From Bdellovibrionales bacterium (GTDB lineage Bacteria; Bdellovibrionota; Bdellovibrionia; Bdellovibrionales; UBA1609): a stretch of 12,935 bases of DNA. The position numbers and the translations under genes are program-made. How positions within the stretch are numbered: the first letter of the stretch is position 1; each line of letters starts with the position of its first letter. The DNA is taken from positions 1 to 12,935 of the forward strand of contig JANQSX010000210.1 of NCBI GenBank assembly GCA_028279085.1. Reading direction: 5' to 3'. The notes beneath the pieces were generated by a model, which was not told where the DNA came from, did not search any database, and saw only the letters and a program-made list of their open reading frames with translations. Positions 1 to 6,713 of the stretch are shown one piece after another.

Positions 1-1215
1 GGAATCTTCTCCACAATCAATATACTCACTAATAATAATAATAAAACAAAAGCGGAGAGAACACTTATTATTCAAATAGAAGAAAGAAAACCTAGATCCT
101 TGCGTTTTGCTATAGGGTTTAATACACAAAGAACACTGACTGCCAGGGGTTTTGCTGAATTCTCAAACAAAAACATTAGGGGAACAGGCAGGCATCTCTT
201 TTCTCATTTAAAACTACAATCCAATATTGCAAAATACACACAACTCAGTACTTCAGAACCCGAATATCTGGAACATCAAGCTTCTATTAGTTACACTGAA
301 CCGTTTTTGTTAAGCACCCGATTCAACGGACAAATCAATTTATCTAATTCTGATCAAATCTTTTCATACAATCGAAAAAATAATATATCAGATATCGTAA
401 ACTCTACAAAAATTAATTTCCAATTAAATAGAGTTATTAATCATTTCATTAATTTAACATGGACCCCGATCAGTTGGGAGGGAAGAACAGAATTCAAAAA
501 AACGAAAACCTGCTTAACAAGTAATAAAGTTTTTAACCCCCACCTCACTTCATGTGATAGTAACACCTTAAATATCGCCACCACCAGTGTCTCACTCAAT
601 ATTGATAAACGAGATAATATCGTATCCACTTCCAATGGCTTTCTGTCACAAATGTCTATTGAATACTCCGGGCCTTTTTATATTATTACCTCCTCCGAAG
701 AAATTAAATTTATAAAAATGGAGGTTAAACACTTTGATTTTCGTCCTGTTTTTAAAAGATGGACCTGGGCCAATAGTATTCAAGGGGGGTTCATTGCAAA
801 TATGAATAACCTCAAAACCGGAGGGTTTCCTGTGAGCAGAGCTTTTATTTTAGGAGGAGTGAATTCAATAAGAGGTTTTGACGGCTTAATTCAAGGTGAA
901 AGAGTACCTGATAAAAATGAATTTCCCATTGATAATGCGAATGAACTCATTTTTAGTCGTTCTTCTTTCTATTTCCTGGTAAAAACAGAAATGCGTTTTT
1001 CTATTGATAACCATTTTACAGGAACTTTATTTTATGATGGAGGAGCTGTGCTTATCTCAGGCAGAAACTTTAAACAGCCTTATAGGCATTCTGTCGGCTT
1101 TGGACTTAGATATAAAACCCCTTTGGGACCGGTATCAGGCTATTTAGCTTTTAAAATTAATCCAAAAAAAGATGAACTTTCTATTGTGCCCCATTTATCT
1201 TTTGGTTCTTTTTAA
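1..1215 (+). CDS. Omp85-family outer-membrane beta-barrel protein, C-terminal part (BamA/TamA-like)
   Basis: The reading frame is open from the first base of the window to the TAA at 1213-1215. This is therefore the last 404 residues of a larger gene whose POTRA region lies outside. A TTG at position 100 could be mistaken for a start, but the frame continues upstream and the upstream residues (IQIEERKPRS, about 25-33 of the fragment) match the usual end of the last POTRA domain before the barrel. The barrel begins with a glycine-rich strand. The diagnostic L6 motif GGVNSIRGF is present, with Arg at fragment residue 291, and the protein ends in Phe with a C-terminal strand after GPVSGYLAF, as expected for Bam-recognised barrels. 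Omp85 proteins insert barrels into the outer membrane or move substrates through it. BamA and TamA cannot be separated without the N-terminus. Two Cys about 15 residues apart in a mid-barrel loop could form a disulfide. Confidence 0.85.
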   Translation, partial: GIFSTINILTNNNNKTKAERTLIIQIEERKPRSLRFAIGFNTQRTLTARGFAEFSNKNIRGTGRHLFSHLKLQSNIAKYTQLSTSEPEYLEHQASISYTEPFLLSTRFNGQINLSNSDQIFSYNRKNNISDIVNSTKINFQLNRVINHFINLTWTPISWEGRTEFKKTKTCLTSNKVFNPHLTSCDSNTLNIATTSVSLNIDKRDNIVSTSNGFLSQMSIEYSGPFYIITSSEEIKFIKMEVKHFDFRPVFKRWTWANSIQGGFIANMNNLKTGGFPVSRAFILGGVNSIRGFDGLIQGERVPDKNEFPIDNANELIFSRSSFYFLVKTEMRFSIDNHFTGTLFYDGGAVLISGRNFKQPYRHSVGFGLRYKTPLGPVSGYLAFKINPKKDELSIVPHLSFGSF

Positions 1216-1235
1216 GAGTTTTTTCCAAGCAAATA

Positions 1236-1264
1236 TTGATTTACAAATTATTTATTGATATTTT
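1236..1264 (+). promoter_or_regulatory. Candidate sigma70-type promoter before gpmA
   Basis: TTGATT (1236-1241) and TATTTT (1259-1264) are separated by 17 bp, matching 4 of 6 consensus positions each. The start point would fall only a few bases before the gpmA ATG, consistent with the lack of a visible Shine-Dalgarno. The region is AT-rich, so chance matches are common. Confidence 0.3.
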
Positions 1265-1276
1265 TCCCCTACTATT

Positions 1277-1963
1277 ATGTCCACTTATAATTTAATTTTA
1301 ATACGACACGGGCAAAGCCAATGGAACCAGGAAAACCGATTTACTGGATGGACAGATATTGATTTGAGTCTCCAAGGTGAAAAGGAAGCCAAAAAAGCCG
1401 CTGAACTATTAAAAAAAAATCATTGCTATCTTGATATAGCTTTTACCTCTTTTTTAAAAAGAGCTATTCGTACTTTATGGATTATTTTAGATAAAACCGA
1501 TCAAATGTGGATTCCCGTCACAAAATCATGGCGTTTGAATGAAAGACATTATGGCTGCTTAACCGGCCTTAACAAAGAAGAAACCATTAAACAGTACGGG
1601 GAAGAGCAAGTGCAAATCTGGAGAAGAGATTATCATACACCACCACCCGCTTTAAACACTCCTAATCAAAAAAAAGATCGCCGCTATAAAAACATAACAC
1701 AAATCCCAAATGGAGAGTCTTTACAACAAACAAAAGAAAGAGTCCTTCCTTTTTGGATAAAAAACATTACTCCTTGTCTTCAAGAAGGTAAAACAGTCTT
1801 AGTGGTTGCACATGGAAACAGTTTAAGATCCCTTATTAAACATATAGAAAACCTCAGTGATGAAAATATTAAAACTGTAGAGGTACCTACAGGAGTGCCT
1901 ATTGCTTACACTGTATCCAAAAGAACTCTTGAACTGATAAACGAAAGAAAAATATTTCAATAG
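1277..1963 (+). CDS. gpmA: 2,3-bisphosphoglycerate-dependent phosphoglycerate mutase
   Basis: This cytoplasmic glycolytic/gluconeogenic enzyme interconverts 3- and 2-phosphoglycerate through a phosphohistidine. The N-terminus carries the histidine-phosphatase signature LIRHGQSQWN, with the phospho-accepting residue at His11. FTGWTDIDLS follows. The catalytic Glu is in LNERHYG (Glu89) and the second catalytic His is in VAHGNSLR (His179). All key residues of the dPGM family are present. At 228 residues it is the short form; E. coli GpmA is about 250, and the difference lies in the region between WRRDYHTPPP and GESLQ. The ATG at 1277 puts His11 in the standard position. No clear Shine-Dalgarno precedes it. 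It lies 61 bp after the Omp85 gene and 26 bp before the next gene, which is probably cotranscribed with it. The cofactor-independent enzyme (GpmI) is unrelated and is excluded by the motifs. Confidence 0.96.
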   Translation: MSTYNLILIRHGQSQWNQENRFTGWTDIDLSLQGEKEAKKAAELLKKNHCYLDIAFTSFLKRAIRTLWIILDKTDQMWIPVTKSWRLNERHYGCLTGLNKEETIKQYGEEQVQIWRRDYHTPPPALNTPNQKKDRRYKNITQIPNGESLQQTKERVLPFWIKNITPCLQEGKTVLVVAHGNSLRSLIKHIENLSDENIKTVEVPTGVPIAYTVSKRTLELINERKIFQ

Positions 1964-1989
1964 TTTTTCATATCTGCTACCATACATCC

Positions 1990-3195
1990 ATGCCTTATAT
2001 TGAAAAAATAGCCCTGGAAAAAGCACGAAAGATAAATAGCACTCCCTCTATTTATGGCACTTTTGCTGAAATTGGCGCCGGACAAGAAGTAGTGAATCAT
2101 TTCTTCAAAGCCGGACAAGCTTCAAAAACAGTAGCCAAAAGTATGTCAGCTTACGATATGACTTTTAGTGATCAAATATATGGAAGAGTAGGTCGATATG
2201 TATCAGAAAGTCGGCTTTTTAAAATGTTGGACCATGAATACAAACTTCTTCAGAAAAGACTGAAGAAAAAAAGAGGACATAATACAAAATTTTTTGCTTT
2301 TGCGAACACAGTAGCAGTCAGCACAGCCAATAAATTAAATACATCCTATCATCACGGATGGATGGGTATCCGTTTTCAAAGTGACTACAATACACCCTAT
2401 AATGAAATGATTTTACATATTAATTTATTAGACAAAACTCGCTTACAACAATATGAAATGTTGGGTGTATTAGGAGTCAATCTTATTCACTCCGCTTTTT
2501 ATACGAAAAAAGATCATAAAAATATTATAAAATCTCTTTTTAACAACTTTGAATCCAGCCGGGTTGATATTGATGTACTCCGTTGTTCAGGAAAAATTTT
2601 CAAAAAACTAAATCATCATGAATTAAATTTGGAATTGATCCGCCAACAATCAACAGAAGCTCTTCTTTTTCACAGTAAGAAAGGGGGGAATATCCTACCA
2701 GCCGATGCCTTATATGAGAAAAATATAATCATTCAACAACACTCAAATAAAAAATTAGACTCTCACATACGAAAACAAACTCTATCTTATATAAAAAAGA
2801 TCAAAAAAATAAAAACAACTCCTATATCTATTATGAACATCCCTATTCAATATATGAAAACCAATACCATTCCTTATTATTTAAAAAAATATTTACTCAC
2901 CTCAAACACAACCAAGCATCAATACATTTTAATATCCAATTTTATGAAATTATATGAACTAAAAAAGTTTATTCGCAAAGCGACCGATCAATATATATTT
3001 ATTATATTAAGAACAGACACCTTGAAACAATTATTCAATAAAAGTTCTGAAGATATGTTGTCTTTTTTTAGTCAGCTTTGTGACCAAAAAACTATTTTAA
3101 TAGTTCCGGATAGCAATAAATTAAAACTCTCTCCCAAATACCATCATCTGGAAAAATATTTAATACACACCAAACAAATTATTCACTTAAAATAG
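1990..3195 (+). CDS. Conserved protein of unknown function (FAEIGAGQEV family)
   Basis: This 401-residue soluble-looking protein has no signal peptide and no transmembrane segment. The N-terminal half looks strongly constrained: FAEIGAGQEVVNHFF (residues 25-39), SAYDMTFSDQIYG (53-65), a basic LLQKRLKKKRG stretch (86-96), FFAFANTVAV (101-110), HHGWMGIRFQ (121-130), ILHINLLDK (141-149) and LGVNLIHSAFY (161-171). From memory, this pattern belongs to a widespread, uncharacterised bacterial family whose members carry conflicting transferred names (TonB-dependent receptor, nicotinate-nucleotide adenylyltransferase). Nothing here supports either: there is no barrel, no signal peptide and no nucleotidyltransferase HxGH motif. 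The C-terminal half is lysine-rich and looks less conserved. The gene starts 26 bp after gpmA, so cotranscription is likely. The ATG at 1990 sits shortly before the first conserved block. I assign no function. Confidence 0.85.
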   Translation: MPYIEKIALEKARKINSTPSIYGTFAEIGAGQEVVNHFFKAGQASKTVAKSMSAYDMTFSDQIYGRVGRYVSESRLFKMLDHEYKLLQKRLKKKRGHNTKFFAFANTVAVSTANKLNTSYHHGWMGIRFQSDYNTPYNEMILHINLLDKTRLQQYEMLGVLGVNLIHSAFYTKKDHKNIIKSLFNNFESSRVDIDVLRCSGKIFKKLNHHELNLELIRQQSTEALLFHSKKGGNILPADALYEKNIIIQQHSNKKLDSHIRKQTLSYIKKIKKIKTTPISIMNIPIQYMKTNTIPYYLKKYLLTSNTTKHQYILISNFMKLYELKKFIRKATDQYIFIILRTDTLKQLFNKSSEDMLSFFSQLCDQKTILIVPDSNKLKLSPKYHHLEKYLIHTKQIIHLK

Positions 3196-3199
3196 ACAA

Positions 3200-3283
3200 T
3201 GAAGGTGAGAGGATTTGAACCTCCATGAGTTTATCTTCTTAGACCCTTGAATTTAGCGCGTCGGCTGTTTCCCCTATTCACAT
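3200..3283 (-). pseudogene. Degenerate tRNA-Leu-like sequence (CAA-type anticodon loop)
   Basis: Read on the minus strand, this has a good T-arm (GGAGG, TTCAAAT loop, CCTCT; plus-strand 3208-3224), a candidate acceptor 3' strand CACCTTC followed by A, a long variable region, an anticodon-loop-like TTCAAGG, and the GACGCG typical of a leucine tRNA D-arm. The remaining parts do not fold. The seven bases expected as the 5' acceptor strand (ATGTGAA or shifted versions) do not pair with CACCTTC. The anticodon-stem halves CTAAA and GTCTA do not pair. CCA is not encoded. It lies a few bases downstream of the intact tRNA-Leu in the same orientation, which suggests a decayed second tRNA of the same cluster. 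A divergent functional tRNA is possible but less likely. The 5' boundary is approximate. Confidence 0.5.
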
Positions 3284-3291
3284 AAAAAATA

Positions 3292-3378
3292 TGCCCGAGG
3301 TCAGACTTGAACTGACACGGTTTGTTACAAACCCCAGGATTTTAAGTCCTGTGCGTCTACCAATTCCGCCACTCGGGC
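3292..3378 (-). tRNA. tRNA-Leu (anticodon UAA)
   Basis: The minus strand folds into a complete class II cloverleaf. The acceptor stem GCCCGAG/CTCGGGC is a perfect 7 bp. The D-arm contains GGCGGAATTGGTAGACGC. The anticodon stem CAGGA/TCCTG encloses the loop CTTAAAA with anticodon TAA. The long variable arm (GGGTTTG/CAAACC) is typical of leucine. The T-arm is GTCAG, TTCAAGT, CTGAC. The discriminator base is A. The 3' CCA is not encoded and must be added by the CCA-adding enzyme. It reads UUA (and, by wobble, UUG), an important codon in a genome this AT-rich. Confidence 0.97.
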
Positions 3379-3444
3379 CTATAAACACACACTGTTTTCT
3401 TACCAAAAATAAGTCAATATTTTTTTATTTAACTCTATTTTTAA

Positions 3445-3543
3445 ATGGAAAAAAATGAGTTTATGAAAAAAATAAACCAATGGAAAAACCAGCTACTTTC
3501 TTGTTTTAAATCTCTTTATGTACTACACTTTGACACACTATGA
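3445..3543 (+). other. Short open frame overlapping the next gene's start (ATGA)
   Basis: A 32-codon frame begins with ATG at 3445 and ends at TGA 3541-3543, overlapping the start codon of the membrane-protein gene in the arrangement ATGA (3540-3543). The product would be lysine-rich at its start (MEKNEFMKKI) with Trp and Cys further on. There is no clear Shine-Dalgarno and I see no similarity to a known leader peptide. The ATGA overlap is typical of translational coupling, and the downstream gene has no ribosome-binding site of its own. It could equally be a chance frame. Confidence 0.2.
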
Positions 3544-4274
3544 ATTCGGATATTACACTTGCAAGTAACTTGATTGCCCCCCTTCAAATTGTAAAAAAGG
3601 CTGCCTTAAATACTAATAAGCATTTTACAGAATTAGTATCATATATCAGTTTCTCTCTGCTATTGGTAATATGTCTGTTTGTGCCTCTATGGGTTTGGTA
3701 TATTAAAATGCTTGGTCCGGAGAATTTCATTGTTGCCGTATTTAAAATGACCATGGATTTTTCTTTTTCTGTCGTCATTATATTCATGATCAGTATATTT
3801 CTTTTTAATAAAACTCATCCTAATTCTCAAAAACTAACATTTTGGAAATTTACAAAAGATGTTAGCTGGCCTTGGTTGGTAGAAGGATTAAAAGTCTCTA
3901 TCATTACTATAGCAGCTCTATTTCTTTTTATTATTCCCGGTATTATTAAAAGTATTCATTATACTTTCTTTAGTTTTGTTGTCTTTTTTAACCAAGACTA
4001 CAAAGAAGGAAAAATCAATGCACTAAAACATTCTAAGAAGCTATCAAAAGATTTAGGTTGGTGGATTTTTCTTCTAATTTTTATTATACCCATGTGCATT
4101 GCCTTTATTTCAAAATGGGCTGTTAAGTTAGTTTTTCAACAAACAAACTCTTTATGGATTATTTACCCGGTTCTTATATTTTGTCTCTACATTACTTGTA
4201 TACTTCTCACTTATTCCTATTCTGTTCTCTATTTTATGTATACTACAAAAGAACAACAAATATACCGTCATTAA
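3540..4274 (+). CDS. Multi-pass inner-membrane protein, unknown function (YciC/DUF975-like pattern)
   Basis: This 244-residue protein has about five or six hydrophobic segments: near residues 36-57, 67-89, 116-136 (running on to about 150), 173-197 and 205-232. The third ends in FLFIIPGIIKSIHYTFFSFVVFF and is followed by an ALKHSKKLSKDLGWW loop (161-175). The combination of an IPG helix break, an aromatic segment, an 'AL..S..L' cytoplasmic loop and GWW resembles small membrane-protein families such as YciC and DUF975, whose roles are poorly known. I see this by pattern only. No signal peptide, catalytic motif or transporter signature is visible. The start at 3540 has no Shine-Dalgarno and overlaps a short upstream frame. 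The stop codon (4272-4274) overlaps the murI ribosome-binding site, so the two genes form an operon and may share a cell-envelope role. Confidence 0.8.
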   Translation: MNSDITLASNLIAPLQIVKKAALNTNKHFTELVSYISFSLLLVICLFVPLWVWYIKMLGPENFIVAVFKMTMDFSFSVVIIFMISIFLFNKTHPNSQKLTFWKFTKDVSWPWLVEGLKVSIITIAALFLFIIPGIIKSIHYTFFSFVVFFNQDYKEGKINALKHSKKLSKDLGWWIFLLIFIIPMCIAFISKWAVKLVFQQTNSLWIIYPVLIFCLYITCILLTYSYSVLYFMYTTKEQQIYRH

Positions 4275-4284
4275 GGAATCATAA

Positions 4285-5166
4285 GTGATTGGTATTTTTG
4301 ACTCCGGTATAGGTGGAATAGTTCTTTTGAAAGCATTAAAAAAAAGAATGCCAAAAGAGTCTTTTGTGTATCTAGCGGATAGGGCCAATTTTCCTTATGG
4401 AGAAAAAAATGTTTCTGCTATAAACAACTTAGTTAAAAAAAATATAGAATTTTTAATGGCTCAAAAATCAGAGCAGATCGTAATCGCCTGCAATACAGCT
4501 TCTGTCACTTTGAAATCAAAAAACTCTTACCCCATTCCTGTAAAAGGGGTCATTGAAGCCTCTTTAAAACAAGCAAGTAGGAGTTCTGTAAATAAAAAAA
4601 TAGGTCTTTTAGCTACAAGAGCAACAGTAAAATCCAAAATATTTTTAAAAAGAGCAAAAAAACTAAACCTTAATCTACAGATTTATCAACAAGCTTGCCC
4701 CCTATTAGCCCCTTGTATAGAACAAGGAGCCTGGATGCTTGATAAAGAATATACAAAAGCCAATCAAACTTATAAGAATCAAATAAAAATACAAAATAAA
4801 AAAATACTCCCACTCTTACAAAAATACCTGGATCCTCTCATGAAAAAAGGGGTGGATACTGTTATTCTAGGTTGCACACATTACTTATATGTAAAGTCAG
4901 CTATACAAGAGTATATGGGAGAAAATAAAAAAGCCATAGGCCCGATAAATTTCCTAGTTAAAAAACTATGGGAAAGAAAAAAACTTGCTGAAACCAAAAA
5001 AAAATATTATTCTGATCACTCTCGTCATTCCGGCGAAGTCCGGAACCCAAAAAAAGAACCCACTACAAATATTTTTATCAATGGCAAAAATATAAAGTTT
5101 GCAGAACAATGCCACCAAATATGGGGAGATGAAAACAATATAAAAATATCATATACTTGTATTTGA
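4285..5166 (+). CDS. murI: Glutamate racemase, carrying an in-frame palindromic insertion
   Basis: MurI converts L- to D-glutamate for peptidoglycan stem peptides. The start is GTG at 4285, preceded at 7 bp by AAGGA (4273-4277). Family motifs are in order: IFDSGIGG at the N-terminus, FPYGEK (36-41), the first catalytic Cys in IACNTAS (Cys69), GVIEASL (88-94), and the second catalytic Cys in LGCTHY (Cys197). The enzyme therefore looks active. At 293 residues it is slightly longer than most homologues. The extra length includes residues about 245-255 (DHSRHSGEVRNP), encoded by a GC-richer palindrome at 5022-5049 that looks like an inserted mobile palindromic unit. It lies near the C-terminus, after the second catalytic Cys, where it may be tolerated as a surface loop. 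The usual HYPLL after the Cys is HYLYV here. The gene is 10 bp downstream of the membrane-protein gene and in an operon with it. Confidence 0.95.
   Translation: MIGIFDSGIGGIVLLKALKKRMPKESFVYLADRANFPYGEKNVSAINNLVKKNIEFLMAQKSEQIVIACNTASVTLKSKNSYPIPVKGVIEASLKQASRSSVNKKIGLLATRATVKSKIFLKRAKKLNLNLQIYQQACPLLAPCIEQGAWMLDKEYTKANQTYKNQIKIQNKKILPLLQKYLDPLMKKGVDTVILGCTHYLYVKSAIQEYMGENKKAIGPINFLVKKLWERKKLAETKKKYYSDHSRHSGEVRNPKKEPTTNIFINGKNIKFAEQCHQIWGDENNIKISYTCI
5022..5049. repeat. Palindromic element inside murI (RPE/REP-like)
   Basis: The core TTCCGG (5028-5033), a 6-nt loop CGAAGT, then CCGGAA (5040-5045) is a perfect 6-bp stem, flanked by CGTCA on the left and CCC on the right. The arrangement CGTCATTCCGG...CCGGAACCC matches, from memory, a type of dispersed palindromic repeat found in many proteobacteria. 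Rickettsia palindromic elements are known to sit in frame inside coding genes. It is clearly GC-richer than the surrounding poly-A/T coding sequence and keeps the murI frame open. No second copy is present in this window. Confidence 0.6.
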
Positions 5167-5202
5167 ATACTTAATACCTTCTTCTATGTAAAGATAATTT
5201 AT

Positions 5203-5231
5203 TTGACTATTAATATTTAAAAAAGCATTAT
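5203..5231 (+). promoter_or_regulatory. Candidate promoter and leader of dapD
   Basis: TTGACT (5203-5208) and CATTAT (5226-5231) are 17 bp apart, matching 5/6 and 4/6 of the sigma70 consensus. A GATAAT (5193-5198) / ATTATC (5227-5232) inverted repeat brackets the -35 and overlaps the -10, which could be an operator. Just downstream, CTATTAGTT (5232-5240) and AATTAATAG (5252-5260) can form a leader hairpin with one G-U pair. I see no lysine-riboswitch (L-box) core. Confidence 0.4.
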
Positions 5232-5286
5232 CTATTAGTTATTGAAAAATGAATTAATAGGATAAATTCTCACAAAGACAAATAAA

Positions 5287-6102
5287 ATGAATAAAACAGA
5301 AAAAAAAATAAATACAGCTTTTGAAAATATTAATAATCAGGAGCAACTGCATACCATTTCCACAGATGTAGAACAGATAATAGAAAATTTAAGCACAGGC
5401 CAACTAAGAGTATGCGAAAAAAAAGGAGACCAATGGATTACTCATGAATGGATTAAAAAAGCCATTCTTATTTACTTTCGTTTAAAGAAAATGAGTATTA
5501 TATCAGCCGGTGATCTTTCTTTTTATGATAAGATACCCCTTCGCAAATGGACTGGTAATGAAGGAGTACGTGTGGTCCCTCATGCTCTTGTCCGAAAAGG
5601 AGCCTACATTGCTACAAATACGATTCTTATGCCCTCTTATGTGAATATTGGTGCTTATGTAGATGAAGGAACATTGGTGGACACCTGGGCCACTGTAGGT
5701 TCTTGTGCTCAAGTGGGAAAAAACGTGCATCTTTCCGGGGGAGTAGGACTAGGAGGAGTATTAGAACCTTTACAAGCCCGCCCTGTTGTAATTGAGGATC
5801 ATGTTTTCGTCGGCAGCCGATCTATCATTGTAGAGGGGGCGGTTATTCGAAAAGGAGCAGTTATTGGAGCGGGTACTCTCATCACATCCAGTACAAGAAT
5901 TATTGATGTCACCAAAAGCAAAGCTCCCGTTTATAGAGGAGAAGTGCCTGAAAATGCCGTAGTTATTTCCGGTAGCACAGTGAAAAAATTTCCAGCCGGA
6001 GAATTTAATGTTCCCTGTGCTCTTATTATTGGCGAACGCTCCATCAAAACTAATAGGAAAACCTCTCTTAATGACTGCCTAAGAGAATACAATATTTCCT
6101 GA
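5287..6102 (+). CDS. dapD: 2,3,4,5-tetrahydropyridine-2,6-dicarboxylate N-succinyltransferase
   Basis: DapD transfers succinyl from succinyl-CoA to tetrahydrodipicolinate in the succinylase branch of lysine and meso-diaminopimelate synthesis. At 271 residues it matches the family length (E. coli about 274). An N-terminal helical domain contains RVCEKKGDQWITHEWIKKAI. A left-handed beta-helix of hexapeptide repeats runs from about residue 90 to 215, with the signatures GVRVVPHALVRKGAYI, VDEGTLVDTWATVGSCAQ, HLSGGVGLGGVLEPLQA and VVIEDHVFVGSRS. The usual GARSEVVEG is GSRSIIVEG here: the Glu after Ser is Ile, while the Glu of VEG is kept. The DapH acetyltransferase alternative is less likely given the N-terminal domain and the LEPLQA block. 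It sits after murI but about 120 bp away, behind its own candidate promoter, and supplies the same peptidoglycan pathway. The Shine-Dalgarno is weak. Confidence 0.96.
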   Translation: MNKTEKKINTAFENINNQEQLHTISTDVEQIIENLSTGQLRVCEKKGDQWITHEWIKKAILIYFRLKKMSIISAGDLSFYDKIPLRKWTGNEGVRVVPHALVRKGAYIATNTILMPSYVNIGAYVDEGTLVDTWATVGSCAQVGKNVHLSGGVGLGGVLEPLQARPVVIEDHVFVGSRSIIVEGAVIRKGAVIGAGTLITSSTRIIDVTKSKAPVYRGEVPENAVVISGSTVKKFPAGEFNVPCALIIGERSIKTNRKTSLNDCLREYNIS

Positions 6103-6120
6103 TTTTTAATATAAAAATCA
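6100..6120. terminator. Shared AT-only hairpin between converging dapD and folA
   Basis: TGATTTTT (6100-6107), a 5-nt loop AATAT, then AAAAATCA (6113-6120) is a perfect 8-bp inverted repeat. The outer TGA of each arm is the stop codon of dapD on the plus strand and of folA on the minus strand. It could act as a bidirectional terminator for two genes 15 bp apart. The stem has one G-C pair per arm and is weak as an intrinsic terminator. Confidence 0.4.
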
Positions 6121-6627
6121 CAAAAGATTCTTTCTCTTATAAGTAAGAAATGAATAAGAAGGGTTACCATCACGATCTTTTCTATCAATTTCCTGAAACT
6201 GATCCATAGGAATTTCCGGATAGCAGGCATCTCCTTCATAACTTCTATGGATACGAGTAAGGTAAATAAATGTTACTTTAGATAAAGATTGCCGATAGAT
6301 TTCACCCCCACCAATAATGAAAATTTCCGGATCATAAATTCCCATACTGTTTTCTTCACAAAGCTGATAGGCGGAATCCAAAGAAGAGCAAAGTAGAACA
6401 TTTTTTGGAACAGCAAAATTTTTGTTTCGGCTAATAACAATATTGAGCCGTTTAGGAAGAGCTTGGCCTAAAGATTCAAAAGTTTTTCTCCCCATAATAA
6501 GAGCTTTCCCTAGAGTCTTTTCTTTAAAATATTTTAGATCTTCCGGAATGTCCCAAGGCAGCTCCCCTTGTAATCCAATTATATTATTTTCGGCGGCTGC
6601 ACAAATATGAGAATAAACAAGACTCAT
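6118..6627 (-). CDS. folA: Dihydrofolate reductase
   Basis: FolA reduces dihydrofolate to tetrahydrofolate with NADPH. The 169-residue protein has the classic order: AAAENNIIGLQGELPW near residues 10-25, then the acidic active-site region IPEDLKYFKEKT, the NADPH-binding MGRKTFESLG and RLNIVISRN, the IIGGGEIYRQSL glycine motif, and YLTRIHRSYEGDACYPEI near the C-terminus. Length and motifs fit the trimethoprim-sensitive chromosomal type. It lies 86 bp downstream of thyA on the same strand, the standard thyA-folA pairing in which FolA regenerates the folate oxidised by ThyA. Its stop codon is part of a hairpin shared with dapD. The start at 6625-6627 gives the expected N-terminus. The Shine-Dalgarno is weak (AAAGAG about 8 bp upstream). 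Confidence 0.97.
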   Translation of the reverse strand: MSLVYSHICAAAENNIIGLQGELPWDIPEDLKYFKEKTLGKALIMGRKTFESLGQALPKRLNIVISRNKNFAVPKNVLLCSSLDSAYQLCEENSMGIYDPEIFIIGGGEIYRQSLSKVTFIYLTRIHRSYEGDACYPEIPMDQFQEIDRKDRDGNPSYSFLTYKRKNLL

Positions 6628-6713
6628 GATAAAACTCTTTATTGACTTAAGGTGGATTCTCTACCTATTTTCAACTTCTTATTTCACTTTTTTTCTTTCC
6701 TCATGTAAATAGT

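Noticed and set aside
100..1215. TTG at 100 as the start of the Omp85 gene
   Set aside because: The same frame is open to base 1 and encodes the typical POTRA-to-barrel junction upstream, so the gene is cut by the window edge.
3200..3378. Integration (att) site at the tRNA-Leu pair
   Set aside because: The degenerate copy does not repeat the 3' end of the intact tRNA exactly, and no integrase or mobile gene lies nearby.
5166..5287. Lysine riboswitch before dapD
   Set aside because: The leader is too short, and none of the conserved L-box core is visible.
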